A stretch of DNA of 54,895 nt from an uncultured Prevotellaceae bacterium (GTDB lineage: Bacteria > Bacteroidota > Bacteroidia > Bacteroidales > Bacteroidaceae), in assembly GCA_902799765.1 (NCBI GenBank), contig CADCBZ010000008.1, forward strand, positions 1 to 54,895, in the 5' to 3' direction. The position numbers were made by a program, and so were the translations under genes. Positions within the stretch are counted from its first letter, which is position 1; every line of letters begins with the position of its first letter. Under the pieces are notes generated by a model. The model ran no database searches. It saw only the letters and a program-made list of their open reading frames with translations, and was not told the DNA's origin. This document shows, one piece after another, positions 17,408-25,006 of this stretch.

Positions 17408-18145
17408 ATGAAAGAGATTGCCTTATTCTGTGTATCATATCAGTCAGACAAGGAGCGTGATGTATTTCTGGCCTCTATCAACATAGCAGCCAAGAAAGCT
17501 ATAGACAGAGTGAATGTGGAAATCTATGTGGCAAATAATACCATAGGTAATAATCCAGGCTACTTCGGAGCTGTAAAAAGATTGATGCAGGCTGTTGACG
17601 TCAAAACTTATGATTACATCATTATCAGCAATGTAGATTTGATCGTTGAAGAGGATTTCTTTCTGAAACTAGCAGATTATACATGTGAGGAGAATACGGG
17701 CTGGATTGCTCCACAGATATGGTCGCATCTTGAGGAGAGAGATAAGAATCCTAAGATCCTGAACCGTTATTCTCTGAAAAAGTTGAACATCCTGAAAGCG
17801 TTTTACCAATTCCCCATTTTGGACACAATATATACACGCACTTTCTATCGTCAGAAAAAATACGAGAGCCATCCTGCTGGAAAAATCTATGCTGGACATG
17901 GTTCGTTGATCATCCTGACAAACGAGTACTTCAAGCGATGCGGCAAGATTGATTTTCCTGTTTTTCTATTTTGTGAGGAAATCTATCTGGCAGAGATGTG
18001 TCAGAAAGCAGGTCTGAGTGTTGAATATGTACCCACAATCAAGGTCACAGATTCAGAACATGCTTCAACAAGCAGAATGAAGCACAGCTTCTACTGCCGA
18101 TGCAACTACGAGGCAATGCAGTATATCATCAAGACATTTTATTGA
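17408..18145 (+). CDS. glycosyltransferase family 2
   Basis: The product is 245 residues. The start at 17408 begins right at the fold (MKEIALFCVSYQSDKERDVF), 1 nt after the previous stop codon. GT2 features are the donor-binding strand, NNTIGNNPGYFGAVKR, the metal-site equivalent IIISNVDLIVEEDF, and a later acceptor loop (AGHGSLIILTNEYFKRCGKI). It belongs to the same assembly pathway as its neighbours; substrate unknown. It ends the first capsule transcript, with its stop codon overlapping the stop of the convergent beta-propeller gene by 7 nt. Confidence 0.85.
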   Translation: MKEIALFCVSYQSDKERDVFLASINIAAKKAIDRVNVEIYVANNTIGNNPGYFGAVKRLMQAVDVKTYDYIIISNVDLIVEEDFFLKLADYTCEENTGWIAPQIWSHLEERDKNPKILNRYSLKKLNILKAFYQFPILDTIYTRTFYRQKKYESHPAGKIYAGHGSLIILTNEYFKRCGKIDFPVFLFCEEIYLAEMCQKAGLSVEYVPTIKVTDSEHASTSRMKHSFYCRCNYEAMQYIIKTFY

Positions 18146-19386
18146 ATCCTCATCACACAGAGACTGCGCTGGCCAGTATGGGTGGAATCGAAAGAAACCA
18201 GACTGCCATCCACACTAACTCGAGGATGAAGGTCGCACTTCCAGTTATGGTTATCGTCTGGATTCACGAAACGCTTCAGACTCTTCACATCAGCCAATAG
18301 TTTGACCTCATCCGTATTCACATTCACCTGCCATAGCTTCATATGGCGATACTTGTCAGGATAGGTGTCTACCACAAAGTTTTCATCATCGATGAAATGA
18401 TGATGTCCGTCAGAATTCAACAGGGGGTAGCCACAACGTTTCCACTCACACATCGTGGGATCGGAGAAAAACACATGGGAATCGATATCCTCTATGCGGC
18501 AATAGGCCACAAGGGCATTTTTAGAATTCCACACGTAATGAGAAACCATACCTGTAGTTGGGGAGATATGAATATGGTCCGTCTGCAAATCATAAACCAC
18601 TAGCCGTGTACGTTGGAATGTGCCCTTGTACCAACGATGAAGGAAAGCTACATATCGGCCATCAGGCGAAAACTCGGTATGGGTGATAAAGTGGTATTTG
18701 TCAGTCATATCCTCTTCAGGCTGAAGGGTAGCCAACTGTCTGAGACTCATCAGCATACAACGAGTATTAGTCTGAAGGTCTACAAGGTAGAGGCCCGTCT
18801 CTTCTGGCGCATAAGCCTCAGCAAAAGTCTCATTATCGCCCACCACATAACCATAGCCAGGCATCAATATCTCCAGACGGCCATAGCTGAAAGATGTAGC
18901 CCTGCGGCCATCATTGCTCACATGATCAATAGGCCATCCAATCTGTCGCGTATCATCTGAATTAATATCGCAGATAGCAGCCTTTAACGTATCGTCCTCA
19001 CATATATTATAAATCATATGGTTATCGTCACCACACCATTGCAGACGACAGCCCTTATGATAGTTCCAGGCATAAGTTTCTCCCAAGGGATGCCACTCAG
19101 CATAATTCTCACCTGAGTAATAACCTACTTGAAGGGCATCATCTTTTTGAGGCATGCGGAGAGGAATCATCAGACGGTTGGCCAGCAGCATGCTGTTATT
19201 ATGGCTGAAAGGTTTCACATCGTGGAAGCCGAAGAAACTATCACTAAGGACAATGGGTGTTTGGAGAAATCGTGACTCATAGTTAGGCAGCAAATCATAA
19301 AAGCCCTGATAAAGATTCCTCAAAAAATCCTTCAGAACATAGTTATTTTTGACACGTTGGTAAACAAATTGCTCGATTTTATTCAT
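18139..19386 (-). CDS. beta-propeller (WD40-like/PD40) protein inside the capsule locus
   Basis: The product is 415 residues. The ATG at 19386 (MNKIEQFVYQRVKNNYVLKD) is chosen because it lies below the -7 element at 19403; the frame upstream overlaps that promoter. No signal peptide is visible, so it is probably cytoplasmic. Repeating blades are seen (FSPDGRYVAFLHRWYKGTFQ, VSHYVWNSKNALVAYCRIED, HPRVSVDGSLVSFDSTHTGQ). The end, with HNWKCDLHPRVSVDG, resembles the fold of oligogalacturonate lyase-type propellers, but lyase activity is not shown. Related genes occur in other Bacteroidales polysaccharide loci. It is the only gene of the locus on the minus strand and splits it into two transcripts. 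Confidence 0.75.
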   Translation of the reverse strand: MNKIEQFVYQRVKNNYVLKDFLRNLYQGFYDLLPNYESRFLQTPIVLSDSFFGFHDVKPFSHNNSMLLANRLMIPLRMPQKDDALQVGYYSGENYAEWHPLGETYAWNYHKGCRLQWCGDDNHMIYNICEDDTLKAAICDINSDDTRQIGWPIDHVSNDGRRATSFSYGRLEILMPGYGYVVGDNETFAEAYAPEETGLYLVDLQTNTRCMLMSLRQLATLQPEEDMTDKYHFITHTEFSPDGRYVAFLHRWYKGTFQRTRLVVYDLQTDHIHISPTTGMVSHYVWNSKNALVAYCRIEDIDSHVFFSDPTMCEWKRCGYPLLNSDGHHHFIDDENFVVDTYPDKYRHMKLWQVNVNTDEVKLLADVKSLKRFVNPDDNHNWKCDLHPRVSVDGSLVSFDSTHTGQRSLCVMRIQ

Positions 19387-19402
19387 TTCTTGCGATTTTG
19401 GT

Positions 19403-19411
19403 GCAAAAATA
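19403..19411 (-). promoter_or_regulatory. -7 element of the beta-propeller gene
   Basis: The minus strand reads TATTTTTGC, 16 nt before the ATG at 19386. It is back to back with the + strand promoter at 19425. Confidence 0.65.
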
Positions 19412-19424
19412 CAAAAAAAAGTCG

Positions 19425-19433
19425 TACCTTTGC
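19425..19433 (+). promoter_or_regulatory. -7 element of the second capsule transcript
   Basis: TACCTTTGC lies 37 nt before the ATG at 19471 and restarts plus-strand transcription after the inverted beta-propeller gene. Confidence 0.7.
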
Positions 19434-19470
19434 GCACTAATTACGAAAAAAGTACGTTTAAGTATATAGA

Positions 19471-20493
19471 ATGAACGTTCGAAAGGTATCAGTCATTTGT
19501 CCTGTTTTCAATGAAGAAAAATTCATTGAAGAGTGCATTATGTCTATCATCGAACAGGATTATCCACAGGATATGATGGAGGTTTTGTTTGTCGATGGAC
19601 GCAGTACAGACAAGACACGCGAGATTATCGAACGCTATATGAGGCAATATCCGTTTATCAAACTGCTTGATAACCCAGAGCGTATCGTTCCCTATGCACT
19701 GAACAGGGGTCTGGAGGCTGCAAAAGGAGAGGTGATTATGCGACTCGACGGACACTGCACTTACCCCACGAATTACATCTCGGAACTCGTGAGATACCTC
19801 TACCAATTGAATGCTGATAACGTGGGCGGTGTGTGGAACACCCAACCCGCAAAGGACACACCCATCTGCCAGGCCATTGCCCAAGCTTCGAGCCATCCTT
19901 TCGGTGTAGGCGGTTCAATGCATAAGATTGGTGCCTCGAAGATCATAGAGACGGATACGGTGCCTTTCGGCTGCTATAAGCGTGAAATGTTTGAGAAGAC
20001 AGGACTTTTCGATATTGATCTGGTAAGAAACCAGGACGATGAGTTTAACGGACGCTTACATAACTTGGGTGGTAAAATCTACCTGATTCCACAAGTCATC
20101 ATCAACTACACGGCGAGGGACACTCTCTGCAAGATGCGGAAGATGTATTACCAATATGGTCTCTACAAGCCACTAGTGAACAAGAAACTGGGGGCGCCAG
20201 CAACCATCAGGCAATTCTTTCCACTGGTATTCCTTTTGTTACTAATCATTGGAGGAACTGCCAGCATATTCTCACCATTTATCCTACATGCCTACACGAC
20301 GTTCCTGGTGCTCTATCTTTTTATCGGCATCGTGGTGGGCAGCATGAGTGCTATCCGCATGCATCAGCCCCTACTGGTATTGCTGATGCCTTACGTATTC
20401 TTCAATATTCACATGAGCTACGGCATTGGTTATCTCGTTGGTATCTTCAACGTGCTATGCAACAGTTCGAGTAAGGTCACCCCCAACAGATAA
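19471..20493 (+). CDS. glycosyltransferase family 2 with C-terminal membrane spans (ExoA-like)
   Basis: The product is 340 residues. The catalytic GT-A part (about 5-235) shows VICPVFNEEKFIEECIMSII, VDGRSTDKTREI, MRLDGHCTYPTNYI and the acceptor motif LVRNQDDEFNGRL. It ends in two to three membrane helices (about 245-335). The architecture matches succinoglycan ExoA-type transferases, which add a hexose to a lipid-linked acceptor at the inner membrane. It heads the second capsule transcript and is followed 4 nt later by the aminotransferase. Confidence 0.88.
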   Translation: MNVRKVSVICPVFNEEKFIEECIMSIIEQDYPQDMMEVLFVDGRSTDKTREIIERYMRQYPFIKLLDNPERIVPYALNRGLEAAKGEVIMRLDGHCTYPTNYISELVRYLYQLNADNVGGVWNTQPAKDTPICQAIAQASSHPFGVGGSMHKIGASKIIETDTVPFGCYKREMFEKTGLFDIDLVRNQDDEFNGRLHNLGGKIYLIPQVIINYTARDTLCKMRKMYYQYGLYKPLVNKKLGAPATIRQFFPLVFLLLLIIGGTASIFSPFILHAYTTFLVLYLFIGIVVGSMSAIRMHQPLLVLLMPYVFFNIHMSYGIGYLVGIFNVLCNSSSKVTPNR

Positions 20494-20497
20494 CGCG

Positions 20498-21691
20498 ATG
20501 AAAATACCCTTCTCCCCCCCAGATATCACAGAACAGGAAGCTCAGGAAGTGACGGCAGCCCTGTTATCAGGATGGATCACAACAGGTCCACGCACAAAGC
20601 AGCTTGAGAAGAACATCGCATCACTCTGCGGTGTGGAGAAAGCCGTATGCCTTAATTCGGCTACGGCCTCTCTGGAATCAATCCTACAAATGTTAGGTAT
20701 CGGTCCTGGCGACGAAGTGATCACGACCGCCTACACTTATACGGCTACTGCCAGCGTGGTGTATCATATTGGGGCTACCCTGAGGTTCGTGGATACACAG
20801 AAGGATTCGCTGGAGATGGACTACGAACAGATGGCTGATGCCATTAACGAGAGGACGAAAGCCGTCATACCAGTAGATTTGGCAGGTATTCCCTGCAACT
20901 ATGAGAAGGTGTTTGACGCGGTTGAGAGCAAAAAACATCTGTTCCATCCCAACAACGACTTGCAGAAGAGTTTCGGAAGGGTAATCGTGGTAGCTGACGG
21001 TGCACACGCATTGGGAGCCCAATGGCGAGGACAGATGGTGGGGGCAATAGCAGACTTCACCTCGTTCAGCTTCCATGCTGTGAAGAATTTCACCACAGGC
21101 GAAGGTGGAGCCCTCACTTGGCGCAACCATCAAGGCATAGACAACGAGAAAATGTATAAGGAATTCCAACTGCTGACTTTGCACGGACAGAGCAAGGACG
21201 CTTTTGAGAAGAGTACCCTGAACTCGTGGGAATACGACATCATCTATCCTGGCTATAAACGTAACATGACAGACGTGATTGCGGCCATCGGGCTAGTACA
21301 AATAAAGCGTTACCCTGCACTGCTGGCGCGCCGTAAACAACTCATAGAGCGCTATAATGATGCACTGAAGGACGAGAATGTTAGTGTGCTTCCTCACTTC
21401 ACGGACAACCACATCTCGTCAGGACATCTCTATCTCGTCAGACTCACTGGTCGAGACAGCAACGATCGTAATCAGGTGATCAACCAGATGGCAGAACGAG
21501 GCATCGCTACAAACGTGCATTATAAACCGCTGCCCATGATGACGGCCTACAGGAAGTTGGGATTCGACATCAAAAACTTCCCTAACGCCTACCACTTCTT
21601 TGAGAACGAGATCACTCTACCCCTCTACACGAAATTGACTGACGAGCAAGTGGATTATATTTTGGAAAACTTCAAGGACATCATACATTGA
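20498..21691 (+). CDS. DegT/DnrJ/EryC1 PLP-dependent sugar aminotransferase
   Basis: The product is 397 residues, the usual length. The start at 20498 (MKIPFSPPDITEQEAQEVTA) is the family start. It shows GSW-type start motif SGWITTGPRTKQLEKNIA, the PLP-phosphate region NSATASLESILQMLG, and the PLP lysine Lys196 in SFHAVKNFTTGEGG. These enzymes aminate a nucleotide keto-sugar. No dehydratase making such a keto-sugar is present in the window, so the substrate must come from genes elsewhere. The gene ends in a TTGA overlap with the following transferase. Confidence 0.92.
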   Translation: MKIPFSPPDITEQEAQEVTAALLSGWITTGPRTKQLEKNIASLCGVEKAVCLNSATASLESILQMLGIGPGDEVITTAYTYTATASVVYHIGATLRFVDTQKDSLEMDYEQMADAINERTKAVIPVDLAGIPCNYEKVFDAVESKKHLFHPNNDLQKSFGRVIVVADGAHALGAQWRGQMVGAIADFTSFSFHAVKNFTTGEGGALTWRNHQGIDNEKMYKEFQLLTLHGQSKDAFEKSTLNSWEYDIIYPGYKRNMTDVIAAIGLVQIKRYPALLARRKQLIERYNDALKDENVSVLPHFTDNHISSGHLYLVRLTGRDSNDRNQVINQMAERGIATNVHYKPLPMMTAYRKLGFDIKNFPNAYHFFENEITLPLYTKLTDEQVDYILENFKDIIH

Positions 21692-22275
21692 TCAGATTCT
21701 TCGACATCATATTCTCCGTATTGGGACTGGTTGTCCTCGCACCCGTCTTTGCTGCCATCTGTCTGAAAATCAAGTTGGGTAGTAAAGGTGGCTGTTTCTA
21801 CATCCAGGAGCGCATAGGGAAAGACGGAAAGCCCTTCGGACTCTACAAATTCCGTACGATGCGCATCGGTGCCGACAACGAAGGACTGCTCACCGTGGGA
21901 GAACATGATCAGAGAATCACTCATATTGGCTACTTTCTTCGCAAGACAAAGATGGACGAACTGCCCCAGCTGCTGAATGTACTGAAGGGCGAGATGAGTC
22001 TGGTTGGACCAAGGCCAGAGGTGAGAAAATACGTGGAGCTCTATACAGAGGAACAGCGGAAAGTGCTTAGCGCGACACCTGGTATTACCGACTATGCCTC
22101 GATAAAATACGTGAATGAGAACGAGCTTTTGAGACAGGCTGATGATCCTGAACGCACCTATATTGAGAAGATAATGCCTGACAAAATCAAACTGAACATG
22201 CGCTATCTGGAGCACTACAACCTGATCGAATATTTCAAGATTATCTTCCTAACGATAAAAAGTCTAATATCATGA
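21688..22275 (+). CDS. initiating sugar-phosphate transferase (PglC/WcaJ C-terminal type), first copy
   Basis: The product is 195 residues, the length of minimal monotopic phosphoglycosyl transferases. It has one N-terminal re-entrant hydrophobic segment (FFDIIFSVLGLVVLAPVFAA), then IQERIGKDGKPFGLYKFRTM and the family motif DELPQLLNVLKGEMSLVGPR. It transfers a sugar-1-phosphate from a UDP-sugar to undecaprenyl phosphate and so starts the repeat unit. The start is a TTG at 21688 whose last two bases form the stop codon of the aminotransferase; no ATG exists nearby that keeps the hydrophobic segment. It overlaps the next, related gene by 4 nt (ATGA). Confidence 0.88.
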   Translation: MIRFFDIIFSVLGLVVLAPVFAAICLKIKLGSKGGCFYIQERIGKDGKPFGLYKFRTMRIGADNEGLLTVGEHDQRITHIGYFLRKTKMDELPQLLNVLKGEMSLVGPRPEVRKYVELYTEEQRKVLSATPGITDYASIKYVNENELLRQADDPERTYIEKIMPDKIKLNMRYLEHYNLIEYFKIIFLTIKSLIS

Positions 22276-22844
22276 AGCGTTCTTTTGATTTCTGCTGGGC
22301 ACTAGTCTGCCTTATCCTCTTCTCGCCTCTCTTCCTAGTGTGCTACATAGCCATCCGCCTGGAGGATGGTGGGCCAGCTTTCTTCCGCCAGGAGCGTATT
22401 GGCAAGGGAGGGAAATCCTTCGACATTCTGAAGTTCAGAAGTATGACAGTGGATGGCAACCGCGATGAATATGCCCTCTTCAAACATGAAAAGAACGAGA
22501 ATCTAACACGTATAGGCAGATTCTTGAGAGACCACCATCTTGATGAACTGCCCCAGCTATGGAACGTAGTAAAAGGCGACATGGCCTTCGTCGGACCACG
22601 TCCTGAAAGGAAATACTATATCGACCTGATTATGGAGAAGGATCCCAGATATGAACGGCTTTACCAACTGCGCCCTGGGGTAACCAGTTACGCCACCCTG
22701 CACAACGGCTACACAGACACGATGGAAAAGATGCTCACCCGTCTGGAGATGGATCTTTACTATCTGGAGCACCAGTCGCTGATGCTCGATGCCAAGATCC
22801 TGGCACAGACCTTTCTCTACATCGTCTTCGGCAAGAAATTCTAA
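22272..22844 (+). CDS. initiating sugar-phosphate transferase, second copy
   Basis: The product is 190 residues and is clearly paralogous to the preceding protein. It carries the same hydrophobic start (FDFCWALVCLILFSPLFLVC), FRQERIGKGGKSFDILKFRS and DELPQLWNVVKGDMAFVGPR. The C-terminal part differs (RPGVTSYATLHNGYTDTMEK). Having two minimal transferases in tandem is uncommon. One may be the true initiator and the other may use a different UDP-sugar. It ends the capsule transcript 2 nt before the convergent lipoprotein gene. Confidence 0.88.
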   Translation: MKRSFDFCWALVCLILFSPLFLVCYIAIRLEDGGPAFFRQERIGKGGKSFDILKFRSMTVDGNRDEYALFKHEKNENLTRIGRFLRDHHLDELPQLWNVVKGDMAFVGPRPERKYYIDLIMEKDPRYERLYQLRPGVTSYATLHNGYTDTMEKMLTRLEMDLYYLEHQSLMLDAKILAQTFLYIVFGKKF

Positions 22845-22846
22845 GC

Positions 22847-23302
22847 TTACTGTTTTCTAAACTGCAATTGCAAGGTGGATGACTTCAGAATCATCTCATC
22901 CTTATTCAGAAGCAAAACATCGAAGTGTTCCGTCAGCGCATTGATGCCATAGGGACGAATCTCGTCAAGGTGCTCTTCTGTAACGATAGGATCGCCCGCC
23001 TCACGGTTTTTCTCGTGAGGATTAAAAAGCGTCAGCTGATTCTGCTCCAGTTTGAACTGTTCATAATATTCGCGACCATCCCCTCCTTCATCTTTGCGGT
23101 CGGCACCTCTCAACTGAATTAGATGCAGCTGAACTGCCCAGAAAATACGTTTCTGTGAAAGATCCTGATGCTGAGCATTAGCCAGCGTATCGACACAAAC
23201 CAAATGCCAGAAGCCATCAAAATCACCATTATCTGAAGTCTCCAGCTCACACGATGTAAGGAGCGGAAGTAGAGTTATAAGAAGATAGAATAACTTTTTC
23301 AT
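22847..23302 (-). CDS. small lipoprotein, lipocalin-like (DUF4488/DUF5004 type)
   Basis: The product is 151 residues with lipobox LLTSC (Cys18). The mature part has the FDGFWHLVCVDTLAN opening seen in small Bacteroidales lipocalin-like lipoproteins, followed by alternating beta strands. The function is unknown. Its start codon overlaps the Wzi stop codon (ATGA), so it is translated after Wzi and may assist surface polysaccharide attachment; that is inference from position only. Confidence 0.75.
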   Translation of the reverse strand: MKKLFYLLITLLPLLTSCELETSDNGDFDGFWHLVCVDTLANAQHQDLSQKRIFWAVQLHLIQLRGADRKDEGGDGREYYEQFKLEQNQLTLFNPHEKNREAGDPIVTEEHLDEIRPYGINALTEHFDVLLLNKDEMILKSSTLQLQFRKQ

Positions 23303-24825
23303 TTTGCGAAGATACCTGATTTAACAATCGACAATTGGACACCATAGTTGTCACCCAGCAATTTTCCCTGATCCATACCAAAGGCCCCACGGAGGCTCCA
23401 ACCCTGACACAGCTGCCAAGACATCTCTGCCAAAAGACTGAAATTATACTGCGGTGAAACGAAAGGATCGTCATAGGTACCTAGGCCAGTCTGATAGGTT
23501 GCCAGCACACGATAATGAAGTGACGGTAGAGGATCTCCACTCAGTCCTAAGTGCCATGCCACCATACGGTTATTGGCCACACGAATAGTACCATCCTCAT
23601 TATAGAGCGGCGAACGATAGAGAGGGTTACCCATAACCTGCCCCCAGTGTTGCCAGCCTGTATATACATAATTATTATAGTAGTTATCGTCACCTCCGAT
23701 ATGATCGCTATAGGCTGGCGTACGATCATGATAGATAGGACCACTCTGATATTTCGAATAGAGATACTCCACAACCATGTCATTCAACCAACAAAAACGC
23801 TTCAACTTCAACTCTACCCCCAAGAGCATGTCCTTGAAATCATAGAGAACGAAGCGGTTGTCTTTTTTCGAATTCCATTCGTCGCCTTTGCCATAGCCAT
23901 CGTAATCGAGTTGAAACATCGCTGACTCATCTTCGAAATAATGGTCGAGATAGGTACCAAGCGCAAAAGCATCAGCCTCATAGTTCAGACGTATTACCCA
24001 TGAACCCAAATGATTACCACCAGCATTGCCATACAAACCTTCGCCCACCTCAGATCCACCAGGTACTAAAGCATGCCAGAAGGCTTTGAAACCCTTCTCA
24101 TTATCAGTCCATTGCCAGTTGCCGCTTTCTATTTCACGATAGGAGCGACCACCAAACTGATTAGCCATCTCTAATCCCAATTCTGCGGTGAATCTACGTG
24201 GACCTATCTTCAAATAACCTGCCTTACTATGATAGAGGACGTTCTCCGTACGTTTGGTATAAGGAGCAGCAAAATCTTTCTGCCAGCCATCATCGGTAGT
24301 CTTACCAAAGGCGATATGACCTTTCAGGGCAAGCCAATTGCGAGTGCCGGGAATCGCCCAGTAGTCAGGTAGGGCAATCCTGATCTGAGGTACAGGACGG
24401 GCATTGATGCCAAGCGTCTGTGAACCAGAACTCAACTCCTGATTCTTCAACTCCATCGGCTGTTCCTTGGCGCCTACGGTGAGGACACCCTTGAGCCATC
24501 GTGCCTCGATATAAGCCTGCTGCAAGATGAACGTACTGGTGAAACCTGCCGCCAAAGCCACATCGACACCGTAGCCCACACCCCAGCGACGTCCATCGTC
24601 ATTAGAGAGAGGACGCATGATAGCGCCTCTGACATAGCCATTGGCTTTCTTCAATGAACTCAGACCATACTTGTTGGCATTGAGCCACAACGGGGTATGG
24701 TCGCCACCTGAAAAGGTACCTTGCAACTCAGCCCGATATTGCAGCGAATCGAAGAGTGAACGCTTCTGGGCAAAAACCGCCCCTGCACTGCATAGACATA
24801 ATAAAAGAGGTAATAATCGTCTCAT
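23299..24825 (-). CDS. wzi: capsule assembly protein, Wzi family outer-membrane beta-barrel
   Basis: The product is 508 residues. The start at 24825 opens a signal peptide (MRRLLPLLLCLCSAGAVFAQ) and lies just below the -7 element at 24835. The body consists of amphipathic beta strands with aromatic girdles and family motifs (GGDHTPLWLNANKYGLSSLK, LKNQELSSGSQTLGINARPV, YWAIPGTRNWLALKGHIAFG). Wzi proteins bind capsular polysaccharide at the outer membrane and organise its attachment. It sits convergent with the capsule operon, which fits this role. A lipoprotein gene is coupled behind it. Confidence 0.9.
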   Translation of the reverse strand: MRRLLPLLLCLCSAGAVFAQKRSLFDSLQYRAELQGTFSGGDHTPLWLNANKYGLSSLKKANGYVRGAIMRPLSNDDGRRWGVGYGVDVALAAGFTSTFILQQAYIEARWLKGVLTVGAKEQPMELKNQELSSGSQTLGINARPVPQIRIALPDYWAIPGTRNWLALKGHIAFGKTTDDGWQKDFAAPYTKRTENVLYHSKAGYLKIGPRRFTAELGLEMANQFGGRSYREIESGNWQWTDNEKGFKAFWHALVPGGSEVGEGLYGNAGGNHLGSWVIRLNYEADAFALGTYLDHYFEDESAMFQLDYDGYGKGDEWNSKKDNRFVLYDFKDMLLGVELKLKRFCWLNDMVVEYLYSKYQSGPIYHDRTPAYSDHIGGDDNYYNNYVYTGWQHWGQVMGNPLYRSPLYNEDGTIRVANNRMVAWHLGLSGDPLPSLHYRVLATYQTGLGTYDDPFVSPQYNFSLLAEMSWQLCQGWSLRGAFGMDQGKLLGDNYGVQLSIVKSGIFAK

Positions 24826-24834
24826 AACTGCGCA

Positions 24835-24842
24835 CAAAGGTA
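24835..24842 (-). promoter_or_regulatory. -7 element of the wzi gene
   Basis: The minus strand reads TACCTTTG 9 nt before the ATG at 24825, giving a nearly leaderless message. Confidence 0.5.
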
Positions 24843-24893
24843 AGGCAAAAAGCCCAAATCACCAAAAATATAAGCCTAAAAATGAGGATATAG

Positions 24894-24924
24894 GGATTTT
24901 CCCCTGCCTGTTTAGGGAAAATCC
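24894..24924. promoter_or_regulatory. perfect 10-bp inverted repeat upstream of the 25007 gene (possible operator)
   Basis: GGATTTTCCC (24894-24903) and GGGAAAATCC (24915-24924) are perfect inverse copies with an 11-nt spacer. The right arm directly abuts a TTTG that fits as the -33 element (24925-24928) of the promoter at 24949. It could be a binding site for a dimeric regulator; no T-run follows, so a terminator is less likely. Confidence 0.5.
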
Positions 24925-24948
24925 TTTGCAAACCTCCCGTTTTTGTCG

Positions 24949-24957
24949 TTCCTTTGC
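24949..24957 (+). promoter_or_regulatory. -7 element of the His/Gly-rich protein gene
   Basis: TTCCTTTGC is a near-consensus -7 element, 20 nt after the TTTG at 24925-24928 and 49 nt before the ATG at 25007. Confidence 0.55.
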
Positions 24958-25006
24958 AGCGAGAATCAAATAAAACGAATGTTGAACTATCAAAAATGAT
25001 ACGATT

